A DNA stretch of 64,000 nt from Acanthamoeba castellanii str. Neff (taxonomy: Eukaryota > Discosea > Longamoebia > Acanthamoebidae): NCBI RefSeq assembly GCF_000313135.1, contig NW_004457584.1:705660-769659 (forward strand). The letters are read 5' to 3'. The translations under genes and the position numbers were made by a program. The notes below the pieces were generated by a model that saw only the letters and a list, made by a program, of their open reading frames with translations, searched no databases and had not been told where the DNA came from. Shown here in pieces: positions 21,781 to 32,498 of this stretch; position 1 is the first letter of the stretch; each line of letters starts with the position of its first letter.

Positions 21781-23570
21781 TCATGAGGACGATGACGCTG
21801 ACGATGCTGAGCGGTAGCGATAGGGACCGGGTCCGAAAAGCGAGCGGGTGGTATGCCACCCCGTTGTGGAGAGGGCGGCGACGAGTGGCGGCAAGAGGCG
21901 CGATTGCTCGCTCTGTAGGGCCGCGGCCAGGCGGCGGAGGGTCAGCGGCTGTGCTCCAGGCTGGCACGCCTGGTCCTGCAGCTCTCCCAGAGTGCGGCGT
22001 GCGACCAGCGCCGAAGCAAAGGCCTCAATCATCACGCCGTGGTCGGCATCCTGCCGCAGCAGCACTTCGATCGACGGCCGGCCCGCAAGGCTGCATTCCT
22101 CGTCGCCGTAGAGTTGTTGCTGGTTGTCGGTAGAGCGTTCAGCAGGCGGCGTGAGGAGAAGCGCCGCGCCACCGGAAGTGCAGACGCAGGTGAGATAGGC
22201 GCAGCGGACGGTAAGGCCCGAAAGAGCGATGTCGGAGGGTAGGCGAAGCCGAGGGTGCAGGGCCGCAAGCGAGGTGCCGAGCCTTATCGGGTGGCCTCGG
22301 TCCATGAATGCAAACCAGAGGGGCCACTCCCGAGCGCTGGCCTGGACGGGCGATAGCACCTCGCGGCTCGCGGAACCGAGGTAGTGGGTCACCACGATGG
22401 CGAGCCGCTGGCGGTTGAGCGTGTCCATGACGAGTCCGCGCACGGCCCGATAGTTGGCGAACAGGTGAGCCGTGGTGAATACCGCGAACAAGAGCCAGAT
22501 GAGGAAGTAGTTTTCGTCCACCAGCGGTGCAATGATGAGCCCAAGTATCAGGCCCACCAAAGTCACCGCCGTCTCTTGGCTTCCGTCCTTGGCGGCCACG
22601 TCTGCAGACAACACAACAAGAGAGTCAGACATCCGTGAGTGTAGGCGCTTCAAGGTCGAGAGCCAGTACCGGCCATGTTGTCTGCGCGTGCCTGGTGCAT
22701 GGTGATGGCGGCTCGTGTAGCTCCGCCTGCCACTCCCACGATTGCCTTACAGAAGCTCCTGCGAGTGTTGGCTCTCGATCAGACTCCAGTCAAGAGCATG
22801 TGGACCTACGTCGGTCGAAGTGGAGTTGTTGCATACCCGGCGCATGCCAGCGCAAAGAAGTAAGCCGGAAAGAGGGGTGAAAGCAGCTCTAGCGTCATCC
22901 CGATATCTGTCCCATCGCCACGATGTATGTCATCATCATGTAAGAGGAGTAAAAACCCAACAGTCAAATCATACTGTGGGCCTCTACCATTCAAGATGTC
23001 AGCCATGAGTCGCCACGTCTTGGCGTTGTTGTCAAGCTCACTTCCCTACTGTGCGCCCGTTCGGTTAGAGAGTGTACGAAGTACCGCAACTCGTCACGGG
23101 GTGGAGAGGAGGGAGTAGTACGTGCCTGAAGCCATGCGAAGCCGATGCGGCCGACCATGCCCGCGCCGTCCCTCAGCGCCCACTGCACCGCCGCTGCCCC
23201 TGGCGTGGCGCCCACGTCGCCCACCCCCACCCCTGCACTCCAATGGGTCTGTCAGCTTAGCCGCTGTGGCGCGTACAAGTAAATAGAGGGGGGGACCTTG
23301 AAGAAGAGCGCGGGTGCAGAGGAGGCCCGTGATGGAACTGCACAGCGCCTGGACCGTGTCCCACGTCTGGTAGGTGGCATAGTCCCCCGACACGCTCTCG
23401 GGATAGCCCTCGGGTAGCAGCACATCTTGCCACCACCCCCTCCTTCTTGCTGTTGCGCCTCCTCCACGCACTCCCTTCATGACCCAGGCATCTGAATTAG
23501 GCTTGGTTGCATCCTCACCATAGCGGCCAACCAGCTCCCCGTCTCTCCACTCCTCAACCACAGCTTCCAT
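21781..23570 (-). CDS. RUS (ROOT UVB SENSITIVE)/DUF647 family protein
   Basis: The start is at 23570 (MEAVVEEWRDGE), the stop at 21781-21783, with about six exons. The conserved core of the DUF647/RUS1 family (human RUSF1) is visible: WQDVLLPEGYPESVSGDY, QALCSSITGLLCTRALLQ, the near-invariant DGAGMVGRIGFAW, NNAKTWRLMADILND, and a set of membrane-associated helices (LVGLILGLIIAPLV, FLIWLLFAVFTTAHLFANYRAV). In plants the family acts in vitamin B6 and auxin-related processes; the biochemical activity is unknown. Length of about 500 residues matches the family. It lies between an aminotransferase, itself a PLP enzyme, and surface-protein genes; the vitamin B6 link to the neighbour is only suggestive. 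Confidence 0.8.
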
Positions 23571-23719
23571 CGTCGCCCAACAAGAAGCAGAAGACGCTAA
23601 AGAAAAGCAAAGAAGAAACTATTCAAGAAACTCTTCTTGCCCAAGCTCGGCTGTGGAGGTCTTCGCTTTCTGGGCAGCGACCAGGGCCTCTGGTCGCTGC
23701 CGTGCGTGTCAACCTCAAG

Positions 23720-24040
23720 CTACAAATCCTCAGAAGAAAAGTTGACGTTGGCGGCAGACTTGAGCGCGGCGAAAGCGTAAGCGTGCTCGTGCGTAGTGGG
23801 TGAGCACGAGCGCATCGACACGAGTTCTACCGCATCGAGGCCTTTTAGTGGCGCGAGGAATGACGGCTGGGACTGCCCCTGGTGCGAAACGCGCAGCTGA
23901 AGCCGGTCGTGGCCGTGGTGCTCGGCGGCGAGCCAGGGCCAGTTGCTGATGCTCATGGTCAGCTTGGAGAAGACGGTGGTGACGTTGAACGACAGGGGGC
24001 GGTCGAGGGTCACGCTGGTTACTCCGTGCCAGGTCCATTT
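23720..24040 (-). pseudogene. Decayed partial copy of the adjacent surface-protein gene
   Basis: A minus-strand frame ending at 23720 reads SKLTMSISNWPWLAAEHH...DRLQLRV, then LDAVEL, then jumps directly to AAALKSAANVNFSSEDL-like tail residues. The intact neighbour has SKMTLSISHWPWLEAEQH, VDAVELDS and STANINFSSEDL at the same relative places, but with about 90 residues of ectodomain and the membrane helix in between. The copy therefore lacks the N-terminus and carries an internal deletion that removes the transmembrane segment. No start or signal peptide is seen in 24040-24282. Confidence 0.7.
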
Positions 24041-24282
24041 ATGTCCTATCTTATCTGTTTCAGGGCTGGTGCCGGAAATGAGGTACCCAAGCCAACGAGT
24101 AGCAGGACAAGAAGAAAGCCCTGGCGTGCAAGCATCCCGAGGAGTGTGCTGTCGGCTTGGCGCACTCCGTCTGTCTTTGGGTTGTTCTTATCCATTCTCG
24201 GTCCATGAGGTGCCCCGTGCAGCAAATTAGTCAAGAACCAACTACAAGATCTCTTCTTGACAGGAGTAATATTTGCTGCTGG

Positions 24283-25840
24283 TCAGAGGTCCTCTGACGA
24301 AAAGTTGATGTTGGCGGTGGACTGGACGGCGGCGGCGGTGAATCGGGCTCGTGCCTGCCGCGTGAGCACGAGCGCGCCGACCACGACGGCCACCACGACC
24401 AGCACCGCGACGGGCACCAATACGGAGACCGACACGATCAGGGCCGTGTTGTCGTCGCTCCCAACCCCGTTCCCATCTCCTCCGCCGTTCTCCTTGCCCT
24501 CGAGCAATACCCCGAAATCTGTGGCGTGGTCGAGATGAGTCAGACAGAGAACGAAGAGCGAAGAACAAACGCGAAGAACGAAAAGCGAAGAGTGAAAAGG
24601 GTACCGGGGTCGTAGACGAGGGTGGAGTTGAAGTGGCCGAACGAGAGCACGAGCTCGGATGTGGTGATGTTCAGCGCGAAATCGACCTTGCTTCGCTCGG
24701 CCCCGAGCATTGACAGCGCACTCGTGTTGGTCACCACCACCTGGCTGTCGAGCTCCACCGCGTCCACCAGCCGCACGCGCCGCACCAGCTGGCGGCCGTT
24801 GAGCAGCTTCTCGATGAAGGGCGGCAGGGCCTGGCCCGTGAGCGTGAAGGTCTGCACCAGGCCGTTGCTCTCGTTGCCGGCCTGTAGGGTGCCGTTGAAC
24901 GGTGGCGTGATGCGCAGCCGCACCTGCAGGCGGTCGGCCGCGTGCTGCTCGGCCTCGAGCCAGGGCCAGTGGGAGATGCTCAGGGTCATCTTGGAGTAGG
25001 CCGGCGTCGTGTTGTAGGCCAGCAGGCGGTCGAGCGTGATGTTCAAGGACCGGTTGAAAATGTACAGCTGCAGCCGGAGCGTGGCGGGCTCCGGCCGCAG
25101 CGCGGTGCCGTTGGGGAATGCCAGCCGGCACGCGTAGATGAACGACTGGCTCGCGTTCAGCGCGTTGCTGTTCACCCTGCTCCACGTCCCTTTGTATGCG
25201 TGTGCGGTAAGTGTGTGTGCGTGTGGGGGAGTGCGGTAAGTGTGTGCGGTCTGTGCGTGCGGTGACAAGGTGTGTACCATTGACGAACGTGGCCGGAAGG
25301 GTCACGGCCCCGCTGGCGTTGATCTGCGCGGCCCGGATGAGGCGGAAGCCCAGCACCGGCACCGGCACCACCGTCCCATTGTCGGCTGTGTGTGTGTGTG
25401 GAGTTGACCCAGGCGCGGCGTGTGAGCGTGACCCAGGCACGGTGAGCCCCGAGAACACCGAGCGCCGAGGAGAAAGAATGAACGAGAAGAGAGTATCAAG
25501 GCGACTCACCTTTGGGCAGAATGTCAACCTGCGGCGCGGAGAGATTGAACCGCAGCACGGGCGCGAGCCGGACGGTGGAGCTAACGTTGGAGAACATGAA
25601 GCCCGGGCTGGCCGACGCGCTGGGGCTCGGGCTGGGTGAGGCGCTGGGACTCGGGCTTGGGCTTGGGCTGGCGCACAGCCCTGCAGAAAAATAATACATA
25701 AATAAATTTTATAACCCTTCACTCCATCTATTGCCATGTACTGCACTCCGGCATCAACACGTACCGAAAGCGACGAGGCTGAGCAGGAGGAGCAAGTGAG
25801 CAAATGGATGAAGAACCTGCGTTCGCCACATCGACTCCAT
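24283..25840 (-). CDS. Type I membrane surface protein with N-glycosylated ectodomain
   Basis: The start at 25840 (MESMWRTQVLH) gives a signal peptide with core LLLLLSLVAFG. Next is a Ser/Pro-Ala stalk (SPSPSPSASPSPS, about 25615-25670), then an ectodomain rich in N-x-S/T sites (NVSS, NASG, NGT, NASQS, NRSLNIT, NESN, NTS, NITTS, NSTL). A single membrane helix follows (IVSVSVLVPVAVLVVVAVVV), then a short basic cytoplasmic tail ending NINFSSEDL. About five exons; stop at 24283-24285. No enzyme motif is present. It is probably a lineage-specific cell-surface glycoprotein. The tail end is conserved in the decayed neighbouring copy, hinting that the last residues matter, for example in sorting. 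Confidence 0.75.
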
Positions 25841-26354
25841 CGAAAGATTGGCCACGTTGCGGCTCTAGTGTCGGAGATGTCGTCGCAGGACCCTTCCCCG
25901 CAGCATATAAAGTAAACCAATCAGCAGCCCGTGATGAACAGGTGTTCGTGCCTAGTAACGGGGACTGCAATTCATTTATTAGCGCCTATCAGGAAAGGGA
26001 GCAACAAACTTTGCATACACTTAAGGATATTTTTCCGGATTTACGGTCGCCCTGCCGAACGTGCACCGAGAAATAAGTCAGGTAAATCTGTTTCTCTGCC
26101 ATTTTTCGCGTTGTCGACGACTAGTCGTCGAGCGAGGATGGATGAATGAACAGTCCGCGTCAAATGGGAGAGAATTGAGGACGATGAGCAACCTTTTGAA
26201 GAGGAACGAGGGGGCAACATCAAACAGGAGCAAAGCGAAGTAGCCCAACTGCAGTGGAGAGGCGAGGTGCTGCTGGTGAATGGTGAAGCAATCCAGATCA
26301 AGTGGTCAACGCTACAGCGCCAGTTCCTCGAAGTCCTAGGCCCGCTCATCCACA
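25841..26354. other. Intergenic region, no clear gene
   Basis: This is the upstream region of the surface-protein gene and the probable remnant 3' end of the transposase-like gene. It has lower GC than its flanks. Frames here are interrupted by stops and show no recognised motif. It may include the promoter for the minus-strand gene at 25840. Confidence 0.4.
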
Positions 26355-26689
26355 CCCATCTTCTTCATGGAATGGCCATGCTTCAATAGAAAAGTCATGT
26401 ATGTTGCTGTGCAGGCAAACCACGTGCTTAGTGTTAAATGGTGTGCAAACAAAACTTCAACTAACAACCATACCTTGAAGAACAGGAACAGAACGGGCAT
26501 TTGGACATGGCGCGAGGATGAAACACGTCGTAGAGTCCAAGCATCTTCATGAGCGCCTTCAGATCACAGGTAAGAATGGGCTTGAGCAACCATTCCTTTT
26601 CTCCAACCACAAGCTTCATTTCGACAGCAATGTGGTTGACCGCCTGCATGTTGTGCAGAAGAAGGGATGTTACTATGCAGTGGCAGGAG

Positions 26690-26930
26690 CGGCAGCATGT
26701 ACATTGGTGTGTGCGTGCAGGTGTGCGTGGTTGCATGTGCATGTGTGTGCGGCGGTGCATGTGCGGCGGTGCGTGAGTGTGCATGGGTGCATGTGCAGGG
26801 GTGCGTGTGCAGCGGTGCGTGTGCGTGGGTGTGCGGCGGTGCGTGCGTGGCGTGTGCGGGGGTGCGTGTGCGGGGGTGCGTGTGCGTGTGCGGGGGTGCG
26901 TGTGCGTGTGCCTCTATGGTCGCCTGCAGC
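26690..26930. repeat. GTGTGC/GGGTGC-rich simple sequence in intron
   Basis: Degenerate tandem GTGCGTGTGCGG-type units occupy the putative intron between the ELRTELQATIE exon and the AVNHIAVEM exon of the transposase-like gene. Confidence 0.75.
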
Positions 26931-27317
26931 TCTGTTCTCAGCTCCTCTTCGGTCTCTCCGCCGATGTAGATGGTGCACACGTGGCAATTGCGCGGGGATT
27001 TGATCGAGGCGAGAGCTTCGCCTGAATGAAGAACCTGAAAGCCGCCAAGCTCCTGGTGCGTTCGCTACCCCGTCACCACCGCTCCATCAAACGCCATTTT
27101 GAGGAGAATAGGTTCAGTCGCAGGTGATGATGGTGGATGGCGGCTGAAGTGCCACTTCAAGTAGTCGATTAGTGGTAGGTGGTAGCCTTGCCCACTTGTT
27201 GGAAGGACAGGCAGAACTGAGTCCATCTCCTTGCGCTGTTGGCGCAGTGCGTGCAGGGAGCCTTGCTTGGAGATCCCAAACGTCCTCACTGTCTCTTCCC
27301 ACGCACGATCTGTACCA

Positions 27318-27600
27318 CCCGCACCACCACACCGCCGGCACACCATCACGCCGCCGCACCGCCGCACCGCCGCATACACGCACACGCACCCCCGCACACG
27401 CACGCACCGCCGCCACCACCGCAACGCCGCCACACCACCACGCCGCCGCACCCCGCACACACGCACACGCACCGCCGCACACACATGCACACGCCGCCAC
27501 ACCACCACGCCGCCCACCGCCGCACCGCCGCACCCCGCACACACACACACACACACGCCACCACCGCACCGCCGCACCGCCGCACCGCCGCACCACACAT
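27318..27600. repeat. CACCGCCGCACC-type tandem repeat in intron
   Basis: About 280 bp of interleaved CACCGCCGCA, CACGCACAC and CACCACGCCG units form one intron of the transposase-like gene. The repeat is purine-poor on the plus strand and generates long spurious open frames on both strands. Confidence 0.85.
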
Positions 27601-28495
27601 GCACTAAGTAAGCTTATGATTAACCCTGCCTTGCGTCCATCATGTACCTGATATCCTCATCCAATCCTTGTATGCCAGCAGTTGGCGAAGGTTGCTTTGC
27701 CGCCCTGTCAAGCTCGGTGCGCGCCTCAGTAACCGCTTGACGCAGTTGCTTGTTCGTCTTGAGCTGGTCAACAATGCATTCTGTGTACGTGCTCTTCTCA
27801 CCATATGCTGCCTGTGTTGCCTGTTGGGTGTGTGCACACCTTAATGCCACACTCCAGCACCAACCTAATGCAAAGGGACTTACCACCTGCAGGATGTGGC
27901 CACGATCTTCTTCCCAGGAGTTGTAGTTCTTCAAGTTCTTGTGAGCATTGTCTTGCACCAGTTTCTCCTTGACCACCACCAGCCACTCATTGATCTTGTT
28001 GTGCTTGGTACATTTCTTCTCTTCAAGCTCTCTTCTTGCTACTTCAGCATCAGCATCTCTCTTCCACTTGTTGGACAAGCGTTGCTCTGCTTTGTCACAG
28101 CCAGCACAGCACATGTGTGTGCAGTGTGCTTTTGTCTGCAGATGGTGTAGCAGGTGTGAATTGTTCTGATATTGTTTGGGACATGTGGTGTGTGGGCAGC
28201 AGATTGGTGTTGGATGAGGTTGGTGGTGTTCTGTGCTGTTGGTGGCTGGCACAGCAGGAGTGGTCCCTGTCAGTGCCACTTGTGGCTAGTGCACACAGAA
28301 TGCATTAGAACAGAAGAGATGAACACAGGCAACAAAAGGCTAGGCTACCTCAAGGCAACATGGGCAGGAGACTTGGCAGGGTACAATGTGTTTCAAATGT
28401 TCATGACAATTCCATTCAGTGGTACATGAGTATGCTGGTCGCTGGCCATTGCACAGCAAGTGAGTGCACTCTGTGTGGCGACACAGGTGGCTCAT

Positions 28496-28784
28496 GACTT
28501 TTTGAACTACAATGCAGTTAACCCAGAAAAAGTGCAGACTGGGAGGCCCACGTCAGCACCGTTGGCGCCAATGATGTCGGCACGAACTGACCAATCGTAA
28601 TTCGTATCGTAATCAGAAAAAGTGCAGACTGGGAACAGAAAGCCGGAGTTTCCAAGTGCAAGGACTCGCAGCGACAGCTTTTTTTTTTAGGATTGGTCTG
28701 AGAATTTCGAAATAATTTCGAAATAATAATAATGTCGGAAAAAGGCGCAAACAAAAAAAAAAAAAAGGGACCAGCACCATAAAA
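28496..28784. repeat. Non-coding gap with a 21-bp direct repeat
   Basis: Two identical 21-bp copies beginning CAGAAAAAGTGCAG lie at 28524-28544 and 28614-28634, with 69 bp between them, just upstream of the transposase-like start. The remaining gap is AT-rich, with a T run near 28679-28688 and an A run near 28755-28767 before the RasGEF start. Confidence 0.7.
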
Positions 28785-31700
28785 ATGCTGAAGGGGAGCA
28801 AGCAGAAGGCACTGAGTGCGAATAAGAAGGGGAAGAAGGAGCTTGCCCAGAGCGCCTCGGGCGCAAAGGACACCAACATCTCGCAACAGCCCTCTGCCAT
28901 TGAACTTCTCTCAGACGAAATCTTGTGCGCCATCTTCGGTTGCCTGGACGACGGCATCGATCTCTGCGCCGTCGGTCTCGTGAGCCAGGCCTGGCGCCGC
29001 CTCGCCCACGATGACACGTACCTCCCAGTCCTTTTCCTTTTTTCATAAAATGGAAATTTTATAATCTATTTCAATTATTATTAAGATATTAGTTTTTTTA
29101 AATTATTAACAAATTTTTCAGGTTGTGGAAAGGGCTGGCGGTCAAGCGCGGGTGGGCGCTGCCGGGTGGCGGCGCGGAAGCGGAGGCTGGAGCCGGTGGC
29201 GAGGACTCTAGTTCGCACGGGAAGGCCACGGCGGCGGCCAAGGGAGGCAAGCGCAGCAAAGACCACCAGCGGCACCGGCCCAGGGCCAGCCTGCAGCGGG
29301 CCAAGGCCAAGCTGAGCAACGACGACTCGTATCTCACCAAGGGCCGCACCGTGGACGACGACGATGACAACAACGACTACCGCGACGGCGACGACGGCGG
29401 CGTGGGCGGCGGCCGGTGGAAGGAGTGGTACGTGCAGACCCTGCATCGGCGGGTGAAGCGCAGCATGCGCGAGTGTGGGGGCGACGACGAAGAGGCTCGG
29501 TGGCGCCACATCATCGCCAACGACGCCGACAATGACGACAACGCCGACGGCGACGAGCGCGACAGCGAAGATGACGATGGTGATGGTGATGGTGACGACG
29601 ATGTGGGGAAGAGGCAGCTGCGACGAGAGGCGCAGAACAGGCGCGAGGCGGCGGAGGAGCGGGTCGGGTCGTCGGGCAAGTCGTACAAGGTCGACACGGC
29701 GGCGAGCAGTCGGGAGGACTTCGTGCAGCTGGTCAAGGAGAAGGCCGCGCGGAGCCTCACCAAGGTCGAGATACGCGAACAGGAGGTCGTGCTGGCCCAG
29801 TTCGCCTGGGTACGCGTGTGTGTGTGTGATCGCACACGACCATTTGGCTAGGCATGAAACTCACATGTGTGCGTGTCGTGTGTGTCGTGTGCTGTGTGTG
29901 TCGTTGATTGCATTATTGCAGGACACGCCGGTTCAACAATTCGGGGCGAACAAGGACGACCTCTACATCGTCGGCGGAACGCCCTGGGGCCTCGTGAACT
30001 ACATGCTCACAGAGCTCTCGTCGCTCGGTACCACCACCTTTTACCACTCACACTTGTTGGCGCTCCACATACACGTATATTTATTTACACACAATATATG
30101 AATAATTATTTAGTATTATTATTTTTTGGCGAACTGACCCTATGATAAATTAATTATAAATAAAAATAACAAATTAGTATTATTATTTTCTGGAGAACTG
30201 ACCCGATCAACGCTTCTTTATCATCACCTCAGACGACCCGATGGTCACGCAGTTCCTTCTCACCCACCAGTCGTTTGTGTCCAGCGTTGAGGTGCTCCGC
30301 ATGCTCGAGGAATAGTACGTGTGGGCTCGCTCATTCTCGCTTCTTTGCTCGAGGCACTCGCGAGTGTCTGACGTACACTCGTGTTCTCCGTCTTTTGCCC
30401 AGCCTGTGCATCATGCCGAGGGGCTACTCGCGCGACTATCAACTCCTGTGGCGCAAGCACAAGCTCGCGCCCGTCCAAAATATGTACGTATTACTATTAT
30501 TATTATTTGTTATTTTTATCATTTGTTTTTTATTGTTATTTTAGTTGTTTAATGTGGCTGATATCTCGTGCGTGCCCACGCAGGGTTGTCCACGTTGTGA
30601 AGTGCTGGATCAAAGAGCAGCCCTGCCATTTCAGGTGAAATATTTCTCCATTCGCGCACGACCGCACACGCACAGGTGACTGACGCCGCACACGCACACG
30701 CACACGCAACAACAACACACGCACAGAACAGATCCGGTGCTGGCGGCGCGCATGCAGGAGTTCCTGGAGTCGCACCTCACCTTCCACCCGCTGGAGAAGG
30801 CCTTCCACCAGCTCCTGCAGCAGTACATCGCCGCCCTCAAGCCCACCGACCCGCTGCGTCGAGTGGTCATCACCCCGCGCGTGCACTCCGCCGTCGCCAC
30901 GGCCACAGCCGCGTCTACCGCGTCGACCGAGGGAAAAGAAAACGACAAAGAAAAAGGAAAGGAAAAGGAGAGTGGTGAAAAGAGCGACGAGGGCGAGCCA
31001 GAGGCGGGTGGCGGGGAAGGCCCCAACTGGCGGCTGATCGACCTGCACAAGACCAGGCACGTTTGTGTTTGTGTGGAATGTTGCCGACACATTCCTTGTG
31101 CACAGCTCGGCTGACGTGTGCTTGCGTGCTTGTGTCGCTGCAGCTCGAAAAAGATTGCTCGGCAGATGGCCCTGATCGCCTTCGATCTCTTCGCGCAGCT
31201 GCCCCACGACGAGCTGCTCAACATGCGGTACACCCCCCTTGTCCTTCAACATCATCCTATGCATTCCTGACGTGCGTGTGTGTGTGTGTGTGCGTGTGTG
31301 CGTGTGTGTGTGTGCGTGTGTGTGCGTGTGCGTGTGTGTGTGTGTGTGTGCGTGAAGGTGGAAGCACCAACCGAGCACGTGTCCGAATGTGCGACAGCTG
31401 GTGGATTTTTTCAACATGGTGGCGGGCTACGTGGCCACGACCATCGTGATGGAGAGGAGCATGAAGCCGCGCGTCAAGATGCTGGAGAAGTGGGTCGACA
31501 TCGCCAACCACTCCTTCAAGATCCAGGTATGGACCTATTCACCCTCCTTCCCACTCTCCCGTGCGAGTGCGGTGGTGTGCGTGTGCGGTGGTGTGTGCGG
31601 TTGCGCGTGTGCGGTTTGCGTGTGTGCGGTGGGCGCGTGTCCACGATCTCACACACGTCGCGCCTTCCCGAAAAAAGGACCTCACATCGACGCTCGCGAT

Positions 31701-32016
31701 CGTTTCTGGTCTGGGCTGTGCTGCGGTCCATCGTCTGAAGAAGACCCGGCAGGTACGGACACCACCCGCACTCGCGCCAGAGCCCACAATGGCAATGATC
31801 GCTCTCACACGCACGGCACACGCACGCCGCACGCACGGCACACGCACGACGGCGACGCGCGCAGAACATGTCCAAGTCGGCGGTGAAGACGCTCGAGGCT
31901 CTGACGCAGATGTCGACCAGGCGGCGCCTGCGCGCCCTCGCGGAGACTATGACGCCGCCGGGCGTGCCCTACTTGGGCATGCACCTGGTCGACCTCAGGT
32001 CTCCTCCTGCGCACTC

Positions 32017-32049
<33 letters not shown>

Positions 32050-32403
32050 GTCGTGTTTGCTGACACTTGGCCGCACAAGCTTTGTGAGCGATGGCTACAC
32101 GCCGTTCCTCAACATGGACTGGGGCGACAAGACCTGCGTCCACTGGTACTACCACTGCATGAACGCGCTCGTCATCAAAGAGGTACCACATCGCTACACT
32201 CATTCATTCACAAGATCACAATCTCTCTTCTTTTTCCTCACACACCCTACTTTCTTGTTGATCAGATGCAGGGCTTCATCAAGACTGGATTCCACTTCAA
32301 GCGCGACCCTGCGCTCATCGAAACCCTGTGCTCGCTGCCCTATCTCGCCACCGAAGACGCCTACCGCCACTCGCTCACCGTCGACGAAACCATCGAGCAG
32401 TAG
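28785..32403 (+). CDS. F-box / RasGEF (RasGEF-N plus CDC25) protein
   Basis: Exons run from 28785 (MLKGSKQKAL) to TAG at 32401-32403. An F-box lies at about residues 40-80 (IELLSDEILCAIFGCL, SQAWRRLAHD). A low-complexity acidic Asp/Asn/Arg region follows (29330-29600). A RasGEF-N region contains VGGTPWGLVNYML, VTQFLLTHQSFV and LEFLESHLTFHPLE-like segments. The catalytic CDC25 domain has IARQMALIAFDLFAQL, LVDFFNMVAGYVATTIV, LEKWVDIANHSFKI, TLAIVSGLGCAAVHRLKKT and PPGVPYLGMHLVDL. It would load GTP onto a Ras-family GTPase, while the F-box predicts an SCF ubiquitin ligase link. Two introns carry long TG tracts. RasGEF families are expanded in amoebae; pairing with an F-box is the odd point. Confidence 0.85.
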
Positions 32404-32498
32404 GCATATCCGGATGTATTTCTACGATCAATATAAAGAAATTCTCTATGTTTATATATTTAAAAATAATATAAAATATAAAATATAACATGTAGAGA

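Larger units (their letters stand above)
26355..28495 (-). pseudogene. Transposase-like gene with zinc-finger N-terminus, interrupted
   Basis: Read on the minus strand from ATG at 28495 (MSHLCRHTECTHLLC). A Cys/His-rich region has CCPHTTCPKQY...HLLHHL, and a Glu/Lys-rich coiled coil follows. A phase-1 intron of CACCGC-type repeat (about 27605-27312, minus) joins DARQ to DRAWEETVRTFG. Next come LRQQRKEMDSVLP and LLKMAFDGAVVTG, then a TAG at 27067-27065, after which the same frame continues (RTHQELGGFQVL, CHVCTIYIGGETEEEL). After another simple-sequence intron come LKPILTCDLKALMKMLGL and SKCPFCSCSS. The order (charged helix, LKxxxDG, then CPxC) recalls transposon-derived proteins repeated in Hydra, sponge and some protist genomes; this is from memory and unsearched. 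Beyond about 26430 I cannot follow the frame. GC is visibly lower than in neighbouring genes. Confidence is moderate for the unit, low for the exact family. Confidence 0.5.

Noticed and set aside
27172..27651. Plus-strand His/Thr/Pro-rich frames
   Set aside because: They are products of the CACCGC repeat inside a minus-strand intron and have no start context or conserved residues.
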